NCBI GenBank assembly: GCA_963704035.1
Contig: CAVPGR010000002.1
Coordinates: 186,001 to 250,000 of the forward strand
Direction: 5' to 3'
Length of the DNA: 64,000 nucleotides
From: JAOSJL01 sp963704035
Lineage (GTDB): Bacteria > Actinomycetota > Acidimicrobiia > IMCC26256 > JAOSJL01
Shown piece after piece: positions 55,426 through 64,000 of the stretch. The stretch's first letter is position 1. Each line of letters starts with the position of its first letter. The notes beneath the pieces are model-generated. The model did not search any database. It had not been told where the DNA came from and saw only the letters and a program-made list of their open reading frames with translations. The position numbers and the translations under genes were made by a program.

Positions 55426-56155
55426 ATGCACCCGTCGGCAGAACCTCTCGTGCGCGCGACGGCCTGTCGGCGGGCTACGACGATCTGGCTGCCGTCCGCG
55501 ATCTCGAACTGGAGGTTCTACCGGGCGAGGTCGTGGCACTCCTCGGGCCGAACGGGGCGGGGAAGTCGACCACGATGCTCACGCTGGCGGGTGAGCTCCC
55601 GCCCCTGCCGGTGTAGGTGATCGTCGGAGAGGTGAGCGAGAACGCCATCTGCACCGGAGGGTCCGCCAGGGTCTCGGATTTCGTGCCCGAGGACAGGTCG
55701 GTCTTCATGAGCCTCAACGTCGGAGCCAACCTGCGCCTGGGCCGCGGTGACAGTCAGACCGCGCTCGAGATGTTCCCGGAGCTCGAGCCGCTCCTGCGCC
55801 GACGTGCCGGACTGTGCTCCGGAGGTGAACAGCAGATCCTCACGCTGGCTCGTGCGCTGGCCGCCGCGCCGTCGCCTGCTCCTCGCCGACGAACTGTCGC
55901 TCGGCCTCGCGTCCGAAGGTGGTCCGTCGCCTGCTACACGCGGTGCGGTACGCGGCCGACCGACGGTGTCGGCGTGCTGCTCGTCGAGCAGCACGCCCGC
56001 GAAGCCCTCGAGTTCGCCGACCGCGTCGATGTTCTCCACCATGGTCGCCTCGCCGTCGGTGGCGAAGCTGCCGAGCTCTCTGAAGGACTTCGACGCCATC
56101 GAGCGCGCCTATCTCTCGGGTATCCCGCGGACCACGGTCAGGATTCGACGGATGA
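55426..56155 (+). CDS. Liv-type ABC transporter ATP-binding protein, LivF-like (several frameshifts)
   Basis: About 240 residues from ATG at 55426 after GAGGGCG. Corrected frames give GLSAGYDDLAAVRDLELEVL, Walker A (ALLGPNGAGKSTTMLTLAGE), DFVPEDRSVFMSLNVGANLR, the signature CSGGEQQILTLARAL, LLLADELSLGLA (Walker B region) and LLVEQHAREALEFADRV. The end is taken as a TGA overlapping the next ATG at 56152, in line with DFDAIERAYLSGIP at the C-terminus. Shifts lie near 55460, 55610, 55870 and 56080. It completes the LivHMGF import machinery. Confidence 0.72.
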
Positions 56156-57024
56156 CGGAGCATCTTCCACGACGAACCGACCCCTCCGTCGTCGTCGACG
56201 GTCTCACCTTTGCCGAAGGCCCGCGGTGGCACGACGGGCGTCTGTGGTTCTCGGACTTCTACACGCACCACGTCCTGTGCTGCGACGCCGACGGCTCGAA
56301 TCTCGAGATGGTGTGCGAGGTACCCGGCCAGCCCTCAGGACTCGGATGGCTCCCCGACGATCGCTTGCTGATTGTCTCGATGACCGACCGCCGACTGCTT
56401 CGCCTCGAGGCCGATCGCACGCTCACCGAGGTGGCCGATCTCTCCGGCCTGGCGACGTGGCACTGCAACGACATGGTCGTCGATGCGCACGGCAACGCCT
56501 TCGTGGGCAACTTCGGGTTCGACCTCGAGGCCGAGCCCGTGGAACCGGTCACGGCGTCGCTCGCTCGCGTCTCGATCGACGGGGAGGTGAGCGTGGCCGC
56601 CGACGAGATGGCGTTCCCCAACGGCAGCGTGATCACCCCCGACGGGCGGACCCTGATCATCGCGGAAACCGTGGCTTCGAAGATCACGGCGTTCGACCTC
56701 GCGGCTGACGGGACGCTCTCCAATCGGCACGTCTGGGCCGAGGTTCCCGGTACCTATCCCGACGGGATCTGTCTCGACGCCGACGGGGCCGTCTGGTTCG
56801 CCGACGCGCTCGGTGCGGCGTGCATCCGCGTGCTCGAGGGAGGCCGCGTCACCGAGCGCATAGAGCCCGGCCGCGGGTGCTTCGCGTGCATGCTCGGCGG
56901 CCCCGAGAGGCGCACGCTCTACCTCATGCTGGCCGAGTCGGCGCAGTCGGCGGTCGTGACCGAGCGTCACGACGCCCAGATCGTGGCCGTGGACGTGGAC
57001 GTTCCGGGCGCCGGGCTGCCCTGA
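56152..57024 (+). CDS. SMP-30/gluconolactonase-family beta-propeller hydrolase
   Basis: 290 residues from ATG at 56152. The six-bladed propeller pattern is FAEGPRWHDGRLWFSDFYTH (metal-binding Glu near the start), GQPSGLGWLPDDRLLIVSMT, WHCNDMVVDAHGNAFVGNFG (metal-binding Asn and Asp) and YPDGICLDADGAVWFADALG (metal-binding Asp). Members hydrolyse lactones with a divalent metal. It is the last gene of the Liv operon, so the transported compound or its product may be a lactone. That is inference. Confidence 0.87.
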   Translation: MTEHLPRRTDPSVVVDGLTFAEGPRWHDGRLWFSDFYTHHVLCCDADGSNLEMVCEVPGQPSGLGWLPDDRLLIVSMTDRRLLRLEADRTLTEVADLSGLATWHCNDMVVDAHGNAFVGNFGFDLEAEPVEPVTASLARVSIDGEVSVAADEMAFPNGSVITPDGRTLIIAETVASKITAFDLAADGTLSNRHVWAEVPGTYPDGICLDADGAVWFADALGAACIRVLEGGRVTERIEPGRGCFACMLGGPERRTLYLMLAESAQSAVVTERHDAQIVAVDVDVPGAGLP

Positions 57025-57052
57025 ATCGCGGGCGTACCGACCGCACCGGATC

Positions 57053-57862
57053 TCAGGGCAGGCGGGATCCCGGGGCCGGCGGGTCGGTGGCCGGACCGGC
57101 GAAGCACTGGACGACCGTCATCCAGTCGGTCGTGGCGTCCCCCTCGACCACCAACGCAGTGTCGGCCACGTTGCGGCGTTGGGAGACGACGAGGCAGAAG
57201 TCCTCGGCAGGGCCGGTCACGCGGTCGGTGGCGTCGGCCGGTCCCCAGGTCCAGGGGTCGCTGCCCGACGGTGCGTCGAGCTCGATGCGGACCTCGGCCT
57301 CGGGTGCCTCCCTGCCCCGGTTCGCGTAGGCGAAGGCCCGCGTGACGGCTCCGAGGTGGGCGATGTGTCGTAACCGCTCGGAGGCCGGAGGAGGGGGCTG
57401 TCCGAGGGCGTCGAAGATGTCCCGGCCGTGCGACCACGTCTCCATGAGCCGCGCGGTGAGGAACGCCCGGCCCTTCATCGAGGGACCGACCCACGCGATG
57501 CGGTCATCGGGGTCCTTGGCCCGGACCGCGTCGATCGTCGTATCCCGGGTGCTCCGCCAGCGCTCGAGGAGTTCGGCGTTCGACAACGCTGCGATCTCCG
57601 GGGGAAGCCCCGACTCGAACTCCTCGAGACGGTCGATGACGTCGGCCAGAACGCTCTGGAACTCCTCCTCATCGGTCGCAGCGACCGCGGCCAACTCCTC
57701 CGACGACGCGAGGTGGCCGATCGTGTGGCGTACCGTCCAGCCCTCGGCGACGGTCATCGCATCCCAGCCGTCGTCGTCGAGATCGGCCACGAGATCGTCG
57801 AGGATCTGCTCCTCCGCCGCGAGATCGTCGGCGACGGCCTCCAGGTCCTCTCGGGAGCTCAT
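57053..57862 (-). CDS. TIGR03084-type DinB-fold protein (mycothiol-dependent maleylpyruvate-isomerase-like)
   Basis: 269 residues from ATG at 57860-57862. The DinB-like four-helix bundle has GWTVRHTIGHLASSEELAAV (first metal-binding His), then ARLMETWSHGRDIFDALGQP (Glu and His ligands). The C-terminal half includes DPWTWGPADATDRVTGPAED and DTALVVEGDATTDWMTVVQC. The family is predicted to use mycothiol as a cofactor, in line with mca at 7.4 kb. It is encoded as the second gene of an operon with the acyl-CoA synthetase (ATGA overlap at 57859-57862) and may process the thiol-linked products. Confidence 0.84.
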   Translation of the reverse strand: MSSREDLEAVADDLAAEEQILDDLVADLDDDGWDAMTVAEGWTVRHTIGHLASSEELAAVAATDEEEFQSVLADVIDRLEEFESGLPPEIAALSNAELLERWRSTRDTTIDAVRAKDPDDRIAWVGPSMKGRAFLTARLMETWSHGRDIFDALGQPPPPASERLRHIAHLGAVTRAFAYANRGREAPEAEVRIELDAPSGSDPWTWGPADATDRVTGPAEDFCLVVSQRRNVADTALVVEGDATTDWMTVVQCFAGPATDPPAPGSRLP

Positions 57863-59415
57863 GACATGATCCTCGATTCGTTGTCGCCCCAGTATCTGTC
57901 CCGTAGCAGTCGCTTGTAGAGCTTGCCGGTGTCGTGGCGGGGGAGTTCCGCCTCGAAGTCGACCGAGCGAGGGCACTTGTAGTGCGCGAGGTTCTCCCGG
58001 CAGTAGGCGATGAGCTCACGCTCGAACTCCTCGCCGGCGTCGGTCATGTCCAGCGGTTGGACGACCGCCTTCACCTCTTCGCCCATCTCGTCGTTCGGCA
58101 CCCCGAACACCGCGGCGTCCATCACCTTCGGGTGCTCGACGAGGAGGTTTTCGGCCTCCTGGGGGTAGATGTTGACGCCGCCCGAGATGATCATGAAGGT
58201 CTTGCGGTCGGTGAGGTAGAGGTAACCCTCCTCGTCGACGTATCCCATGTCGAACGTGGTGGCCCACCCCTGCGTGTCGTGCGACTCCTTCGTCTGTTCC
58301 TCGTCCTTGTGGTACTCGAAGGACAGCGGGCTCCCGCTGCCCTCGAACCACACGACACCGATATCACCCGTCGGCACCTCGTTTCCGTCCTCGTCGAGGA
58401 TGTGGACCGGTCCGAGCATCGAGGTCCCGACCGATCCCGGGTGTTCGAGCCACTCCTCGGAGTTGATGAACGTCGCACCGATCCCCTCGGTCGCGGCGTA
58501 GTACTCGTGGAGCACGGGTCCCCACCATTCGATCATCGCCCGCTTGATCTCCACCGGACAGGGTGCGGCCGCGTGGATCGCGACCTGGAGCGACGACACG
58601 TCGTGGCGATTCCGCACGTCCTCGGGGAGCTTCAGCATCCGCACGAACATCGTCGGCACCCACTGGGAGTGCGTGACGCCGTACTCCTCGATCGCCTGAA
58701 GTGCACCTTCGGGATCGAAGCCGCGCGTGATGACGACGGTTCCGCCCAGGCGGAGAGCGAGCATCGTGAACTGGAGCGGAGCCGAGTGGTAGAGGGGTGC
58801 GGGGTGCAGGTACACGGACGTGTCGTCGAACCCGTAGAGATGGCGGAAGGCCTCGACCATCACGGGCGCGTTGCCGATCGGTTCGCGTGTGAGCTTGTAC
58901 TTGACCCCCTTGGGCCGCCCCGTCGTCCCCGATGAGTAGAGCATGGCGTGGCCTTCGAGCTCGTGGTCGATCGGCTTCGCCGGATAACGGGACACGGCGT
59001 CCTCGTAGTTCTCCCACCCGTCGAGCGCGCCTCCGATGAGGAGGCGTGTCGCGACCTCGTCATCCAGCATCGGAGTCAGCTCGGCCGCCATCTCGCGGAA
59101 CTCGTCAGAGACGATCAGGACGGTGGCGTCGCAGTTCTCGACGATGTACGCCACCTCGTCGGCGTTGAAGTGCCAGTTGATCGCCGTGTAGTAGAGACCA
59201 CTTCTCTGCGCTGCCCAGCAGAGCTCGTGGAAGCGTGTGTCGTTTCCGTGCACGAAGGCGATGTGGTCGCCCCACCGCAGGCCAACGTCGTGGAGGAGTT
59301 GGGCGAGCCGGTTCGACCCGTCGTCGAGTTCCTTGTAGGTGAGGGTCTCTCCGGTGTCGGCCACGATCACGGCGGGCTTGTCCGGCGTGGATTCGGCATG
59401 GGGCCCGGGCCACAT
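57859..59415 (-). CDS. Acyl-CoA synthetase (FadD-type AMP-forming ligase)
   Basis: 518 residues from ATG at 59413-59415 after GAGGAGG. The AMP-binding P-loop is HAMLYSSGTTGRPKGVKYKL, the adenine-binding region HEYYAATEGIGATFINSEEW, and the hinge TDRKTFMIISGGVNIYPQEA with the catalytic C-terminal Lys in LPRHDTGKLYKRLLRDRYW. It activates a fatty or aromatic/steroid carboxylate to its CoA thioester. Its promoter region is shared with the divergent crotonase gene and contains a perfect GTTAAC box. Chain length and substrate are unknown. Confidence 0.92.
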   Translation of the reverse strand: MWPGPHAESTPDKPAVIVADTGETLTYKELDDGSNRLAQLLHDVGLRWGDHIAFVHGNDTRFHELCWAAQRSGLYYTAINWHFNADEVAYIVENCDATVLIVSDEFREMAAELTPMLDDEVATRLLIGGALDGWENYEDAVSRYPAKPIDHELEGHAMLYSSGTTGRPKGVKYKLTREPIGNAPVMVEAFRHLYGFDDTSVYLHPAPLYHSAPLQFTMLALRLGGTVVITRGFDPEGALQAIEEYGVTHSQWVPTMFVRMLKLPEDVRNRHDVSSLQVAIHAAAPCPVEIKRAMIEWWGPVLHEYYAATEGIGATFINSEEWLEHPGSVGTSMLGPVHILDEDGNEVPTGDIGVVWFEGSGSPLSFEYHKDEEQTKESHDTQGWATTFDMGYVDEEGYLYLTDRKTFMIISGGVNIYPQEAENLLVEHPKVMDAAVFGVPNDEMGEEVKAVVQPLDMTDAGEEFERELIAYCRENLAHYKCPRSVDFEAELPRHDTGKLYKRLLRDRYWGDNESRIMS

Positions 59416-59454
59416 GGCGGTGTCCTCCTCGGTTCGGTTCTGCTGCAGACGGTA

Positions 59455-59470
59455 GTTAACCTGAGTTAAC
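59455..59470 (+). promoter_or_regulatory. Perfect GTTAAC-N4-GTTAAC box between acyl-CoA synthetase and crotonase genes
   Basis: GTTAAC-CTGA-GTTAAC is the most regular copy of the box in the window. It lies 7 bp before the ATG of the crotonase gene (59478) and 39 bp before the synthetase start. Confidence 0.75.
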
Positions 59471-59477
59471 ATCGCAC

Positions 59478-60278
59478 ATGGCTGAACTCGCAATCTACGA
59501 CGTTTCCGACGGCGTCGGAACTCTGACGCTCAACCGACCGGACGCCATGAACGCGCTGACCCTCGAGATGGGAGCGCAGATCGAGGCCGCACTCACCGAA
59601 GCCGAGGCGGATCCCGCGGTCAGGTGCCTCGTGATCACGGGGGCGGGAAAGGCGTTCTGTGCAGGTGACGATGTCAACGAGGCCTGGGAGGGCGACAACC
59701 TGGAGAAGGGACTCGCGCCGCTGAAGCGGGCCATCCCGCGCACCACACCGGAGACCACCCGTCTGCTCGAATTCGAGAAGCCGCTGATCGCAGCCGTCAA
59801 CGGCGTCGCCGTCGGCGTGGGGATGGACCTGACACTCGTCGCCGACATCCGTCTCGCCAACACGTACGCGAAGTTCGGTGCTTTCTACGTCAATTTCAAT
59901 CTCATCGCCGACTTCGCGAGCATGCGCCGCCTGCCGCAGCTCGTCGGACCTTCCAGGGCGGCGGAGCTCCTGTTCACCGGCGATCTGATCGACGCTGCCG
60001 AGGCGGAGAGGATCGGTCTCGTGTCGCGCGTGGTCGACGCCGACGAGCTCCTGGGTGACGCACAGGAGCTGGCGGCGAAGATCGCCACGAAGCCACCTGC
60101 GGCGTTGCGGTACATGAAGGCGGGACTGGCCAAGGGCACCCACATGACCTACGCGGATCTCGCCGCGCTCGGGGAGTTCATCTCACGAACGCTCGTCAAC
60201 CTGTTCGAGACCGAAGACCATGCCGAGGCCGTGGCCGCGTTCACGGAGGGGCGTGAGGCGTCCTTCACCGGCCGGTGA
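59478..60278 (+). CDS. Crotonase-family enoyl-CoA hydratase/isomerase
   Basis: 266 residues. The crotonase fold is LTLNRPDAMNALTLEMGAQI, GAGKAFCAGDDVNEAW and AAVNGVAVGVGMDLTLVADI. The first catalytic Glu position of hydratases holds Asp (GMDL) and the second region (FYVNFNLIADFASM) has no Glu at the usual place, so it is probably not a standard hydratase. The C-terminal AVAAFTEGREASFTGR is standard. It starts an operon with the second crotonase and an acyl-CoA synthetase. Confidence 0.87.
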   Translation: MAELAIYDVSDGVGTLTLNRPDAMNALTLEMGAQIEAALTEAEADPAVRCLVITGAGKAFCAGDDVNEAWEGDNLEKGLAPLKRAIPRTTPETTRLLEFEKPLIAAVNGVAVGVGMDLTLVADIRLANTYAKFGAFYVNFNLIADFASMRRLPQLVGPSRAAELLFTGDLIDAAEAERIGLVSRVVDADELLGDAQELAAKIATKPPAALRYMKAGLAKGTHMTYADLAALGEFISRTLVNLFETEDHAEAVAAFTEGREASFTGR

Positions 60279-60336
60279 CACACCTCGCCGCGCCTGTCGG
60301 TCCACCAACTCACCAAGTCCGGAGACGACACGACCC

Positions 60337-61213
60337 ATGAGCCACGAAACGATCATCGTCGACGTCGACGACGTCGGAGTCGCCACACTCACGCTCAATC
60401 GACCCGACGCCCGCAACGCCTTCGATCTGACGATGCAGCGCGAGTTCTTCGACGCCATGTGGGAATTCGAAGCCGATGACGCGGTGCGGGCGATCGTCGT
60501 CACCGGCGCGGGCAAAGGGTTCTGTGCGGGGGTGGATCTCTCAGCCGGCGGAGGCTCGTTCGGGGCCGACGCGCACGCGGAGCACGACGAGGAGCTCGGT
60601 GTCGACTCCGACTCGATCGCCGAGAAGTCGGCCTTCTGGACGATGGCCACGCCGGTGATCGGTGCACTGAACGGCGCAGCGGTCGGAGCCGGCCTCACGC
60701 TCTCGCTGCTGTTCGACGTCCGGTTCGCGGCAGACGACGCGAAGCTGGCGTTCGTCTTCGGTCGGCGCGGCATCATCCCGGAGGCCAACTCCACGTGGCT
60801 CCTGCCCCGGCTCGTCGGCGTCTCGCGTGCGATGGAGCTCCTCCTCGGAGCGAAGACGATTCTGGGTTCCGAAGCGGCCGAGATCGGTCTCGTCTCGAAG
60901 GCGCTTCCCCGCGACGAAGTGCTCCCGGCAGCTCAGGAATTCGCGCGCGACATCGCCGTCAACTGCGCCCCGATCTCCACGGCGGTCACGAAGAGGCTGG
61001 TCTCGGAGGGTCTGACGCAGACCGACAGGCTGGCCGCGATGCAGCGTGAGACGAAGCTGACGTGGTGGGTGGGAGAGCAGCCCGACGCTGTCGAAGGCGT
61101 GATGTCGTACCTCGAAAAGCGCGATCCTGCGATGGACGGGCAGCAAGCACGCCGAGTTGCCCGCCGGTCTCGCCGATCCCCAACAGGCCGGCACCGACGG
61201 CTCCGGAGGCTGA
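60337..61213 (+). CDS. Crotonase-family enoyl-CoA hydratase/isomerase (one frameshift)
   Basis: About 291 residues from ATG at 60337. Features are LTLNRPDARNAFDLTMQREF, GAGKGFCAGVDLSAGGGSFG and GALNGAAVGAGLTLSLLFDV. The first Glu position is Thr; the second region RRGIIPEANSTWLLPRL carries a Glu near the isomerase position. A shift near 61137 hides the end: the corrected tail is SKHAELPAGLADPQQAGTDG, and TGA at 61211-61213 comes 2 bp before the synthetase ATG. Without correction the frame would run into the synthetase gene. Confidence 0.85.
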
Positions 61214-61215
61214 CC

Positions 61216-62811
61216 ATGCTGGAGAAGGAGAAGATCCTTCCCCACACGATTGCCGCGCGCGCCGCCGAGGACCCCGCCAACGTGGCGCTCCAGGACGTCG
61301 ACGGGCGTGAGATCACCTACGGCGACTTCCACACGAGCAACCTGCTGTGGGCGGACGCGTTGCGACGCCAGGGTGTCGATGCCGGCGACACCGTCCTCAC
61401 GATGTTCCCGAACGCCTTCGAGTCGTCGTTCGCCTGGCTGGGTGTGGCATGGCTGCGGGCCCTCGAGGTGCCTCTCAACACGGCCTACTCGGGCCAGATG
61501 CTCGACTACCTCATCGAGAACTCGCGCGCGACGCGTCTTCGTCTGCGCGCAGCGCTATCTCGAACAGGTGGCCACGGTCTCGGCCGCCACGCTCGACCGC
61601 CTCGACCGGATCGTCGTCCCCGACCTGACCGGCGAGGTTCCCGACTTCGGCCCGACGATCGTGAGAGGCGACGAGCTCTTCGCGGACGCGCAACCGGCCA
61701 CGGATCTCGAGGGGCCTTCGTACTGGGACATCGCGTGCATCATCTACACGAGCGGGACGACCGGCCCCTCCAAGGGGGTCCTCGTACCGTGGGCGGCGCT
61801 CCACCAGTTCCCGGCCGCCACGCCTCCGAACGTACTCGGGAAGGGCGACGGGTTCTATGCGTGCCTTCCGATGTTCCATGTCGGCGGCAAGTCGCTCGTG
61901 TACATGACGTCGCTGGCGGGTGCCCGCGGGGTGCTGCGTGAGGTCTTCAGTCTCACGGAGTTCTGGAATGACATCCGGCGGTTCGACTGCACGACCACGG
62001 GTCTGATCGGCGTCATGGCCCAGTTCCTCCTCTCGATGCCCGAGTCCGACGACGACGCCGACAACCCCCTCACCGTCATCCAGACGGGGCCGCTGTTCCC
62101 CGAGGTCGACGACTTCGAGCGTCGTTTCGGCCTCCGGGTCTTCACCGGATACGGGATGACCGAGATCGGGGCCCCCATCTACGGCGCACCCGACGACCGC
62201 ATCGACTGGCGCAGCTGCGGCAAGGTGCGGGACCGCTACGACGTACGGATCGTCGACGATCACGACGAGGAGGTGGCGGTCGGCGAGGTCGGCGAGCTCA
62301 TCATCCGCAGCCACGAGCCGTGGGAGCTCAACGTCGGCTACTGGGGGATGCCCGAAAAGACGGCAGAGGCTTGGCGCAACGGGTGGTTCCACACCGGCGA
62401 CGGCTTCCGAGCCGACGAAGACGGCTGTCTCTACTTCGTCGACCGTCTCAAAGACGCCATGCGCAAGGGCGGGGAGAACATCTCCTCGCTCGAAGTGGAG
62501 GGACACGTGCGCGAGCACCCCGGGGTCCTGGAAGTGGCGGCGGTGGCGCCGCTCCGTCGGACTTCGGCCCCGGGGAGGACGAGGTGAAGGTCCTCGTGGT
62601 CCGTCACGAGGGCCAGGACTTCTCAGAGGCGGAGCTGCTGGAGTTCCTCGAGCCGGGGATGGCGAAGTTCATGTTCCCGCGCTACGTCGAGTTCGTCGAC
62701 GAGTTGCCGAAGACCCAGACGCAGAGGATCCAAAAGGTCGAGCTACGTGACGAAGCCTTGAACCCGCGGACGTGGGATCGCAAGAGCGACGGATACGTTC
62801 CCGAAGCTGAG
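61216..62811 (+). CDS. Acyl-CoA synthetase (AMP-forming; two or more frameshifts)
   Basis: About 531 residues from ATG at 61216 after GGAGG. Features are IACIIYTSGTTGPSKGVLVP (P-loop), LRVFTGYGMTEIGAPIYGAP, GWFHTGDGFRADEDGCLYFV and RLKDAMRKGGENISSLEVEG, then PKTQTQRIQKVELRDEALNP with the catalytic C-terminal Lys. Shifts lie near 61540 and 62560. The likely stop is a TGA at 62809-62811, one frame off, just ahead of GGCGAGG and the next ATG; in the given sequence the frame stays open into the next gene. GMTEIGAPIYG suggests a crotonobetaine/carnitine-CoA-ligase-like subgroup (CaiC). Confidence 0.85.
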
Positions 62812-62817
62812 GCGAGG

Positions 62818-64000
62818 ATGAGCAGCGCAGGTGGCCGGCGCCGCCATCTGCGCACGTGGGCGGTCGTCATGTTGGCCGGTTCGGCCGGGGTGCTCGCCGG
62901 GTCGGTCGGCTTCCGGTGGTGGCTCGTCGTCCCCGGCGTGGCGCTCGTGGTGGCCGTGGCGTGGTGGGGCAACCCACGGGGCGCCTCTTTCGGCGGCTGG
63001 TTGGCAGTGGCTCTCGCGGCAGTGGGTGCGGCCGTCGCACCCGACGGACGCTGGACACGGCTTCGTGCTGCTGGGCGGGTTCGCGCTCGTCGGCGCCGCG
63101 CTCGGCTACCTGGCCGGCGCCGCGAGCGAGCCCGTGCGCCGTGCGCTGTGGAGCGGCGGGCTGGCCGTCGCACTCGTGGTCGGTGTGCTGCTGCCCGGGC
63201 CCGGCATTCCGGTGACGGGAACATCCGACGAGGAAGCGCGGTCCGCCGGACTGAGCGCGGAGCAGGTCGATGCGCTCGACGGCTACGTGCGCGCTCAACT
63301 CGACGCGTTGCGTCTACCGGGCGCGGCTGTGGCCGTCGTCCACGGCGACGACCCGACCCTGGTGCGCGGCTACGGGGTTGCCGGTCCGGATCGTCACCCC
63401 ATGGCGCCGGACACACCGTTCGTGATGGCATCCATCTCCAAGGGCTTCACGGCGCTGGCCGTCCTCCAGCTCGTGGAGGCGGGCGACGTCGATCTCGATG
63501 CGCCTGTCCGGGAGTACCTGCCGTGGTTCGAGACCCGCAACCAGGAGGAGACGGACGCCATGACGGTGCGCCACCTCCTCAACCAGACGAGCGGCTTCAC
63601 GACACCGCAAGGGTGGAACCTCATCGAACGCAGCGAACAGCACACGATCGAGGACGACGTGCGGGCAGCCGCGGACCATGCGCTCCACGACCCGCCGGGA
63701 ACGAGCTACGAGTACTCGAACGTCAACTTCCAGACCGCCGGGGCGATCATCGAGGCTGTCACCGGCCGGTCCTACGAGGAGTACATGGAGTCCGAGGTCT
63801 TCGGACCCCTGGGCATGGTGAGCACATCAGCCGGTGACGAGGACGCCCACGCTTCGGGGCTCGCCGACGGCTACAGGGACTGGTGGGGTGTGCCCGTCGC
63901 TGCTCATACCACCGTGATCGAGGGCGCGGTGCCGATGGGCGGGATCTCCTCGTCGGCCGCCGACATGGCGAACTACCTCGAGGCACATCTCAACGGCGGG
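62818..64000 (+). CDS. Beta-lactamase-family serine hydrolase with N-terminal membrane helices (partial, one frameshift)
   Basis: The gene runs off the end of the window. The ATG at 62818 follows GGCGAGG. Helices around TWAVVMLAGSAGVLAGSVGF, LVVPGVALVVAVAWWG and WLAVALAAVGAAVAPDG, then more after a shift near 63055, anchor the protein. The catalytic domain outside has the SxxK motif in VMASISKGFTALAVLQLVEA and the YxN motif in YEYSNVNFQTAGAIIE, the signature of class C beta-lactamase/esterase-like enzymes. It may act on wall peptides, D-amino-acid esters or lipids. The C-terminal KTG-like box is beyond the window. Confidence 0.83.

Overview
The window is about 64 kb of high-GC DNA that reads as an actinobacterial chromosome segment, most plausibly an Acidimicrobiia-like environmental lineage. 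The reasons are a mycothiol S-conjugate amidase (Mca), a second mycothiol-type DinB-fold protein, a CtpE-like P-type ATPase, LPXTG wall-anchored proteins, several flavin/F420-type LLM oxidoreductases, many acyl-CoA dehydrogenases, crotonases and acyl-CoA synthetases, and frequent GTG starts. I see no tRNA, rRNA, CRISPR array, transposase or phage gene. Coding density is very high: the largest non-coding gaps are about 225 bp (35061-35285), 193 bp (30854-31046) and 190 bp (25715-25904).

Layout. 1-17.7 kb is mixed housekeeping: a GNAT-domain protein, CtpE-like ATPase, VanW-family wall protein, acyl-CoA dehydrogenase, class III cyclase, Mca with an SCP2-like partner, ChbG/YdjC deacetylase, Leu/Phe/Val dehydrogenase, DsbA-like protein, PAP2 phosphatase, RecB-type nuclease, a divergent TetR/methyltransferase pair, geranylgeranyl-reductase-type flavoprotein and an ABC exporter. 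17.8-31 kb holds etfBA, an MmpL-type RND transporter, a translationally coupled pair of LPXTG beta-helix surface proteins, an alpha/beta hydrolase, exonuclease III and a membrane-anchored penicillin-acylase-family protein. 31-43.8 kb holds an AMACR-type CoA enzyme, D-aminoacylase-type amidohydrolase, two LLM oxidoreductases, PurK, the glutamate synthase large subunit and an M20 peptidase. 43.8-63 kb is a lipid-degradation district: acyl-CoA dehydrogenases, crotonases, a two-domain MaoC hydratase, a thiolase/OB-fold pair, two acyl-CoA synthetases, and a branched-chain-amino-acid-type (Liv) ABC importer with its binding protein and a TetR regulator. The window ends inside a serine beta-lactamase-family hydrolase.

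How the genes fit together. A 16-bp box of the form GTKAAC-N4-RYTWRC recurs upstream of most transcription units in the lipid district, including directly upstream of the TetR gene at 52.0-52.6 kb. This suggests one TetR-controlled regulon for uptake, CoA activation and beta-oxidation of a lipid or sterol-like substrate, with electrons passed to the EtfBA encoded at 17.8-19.6 kb. The substrate is not known from sequence.

Two cautions. First, many genes carry single-base frameshifts that restore a perfect family match when corrected, while other long genes (gltB, xthA, etfBA) are intact. I read most of these as consensus indels, not pseudogenes, and report such genes as single CDSs with the shift noted. 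Second, the assembled boundaries in the ABC exporter (16.0-17.7 kb) and the Liv operon (52.6-56.1 kb) are approximate because several shifts occur close together.
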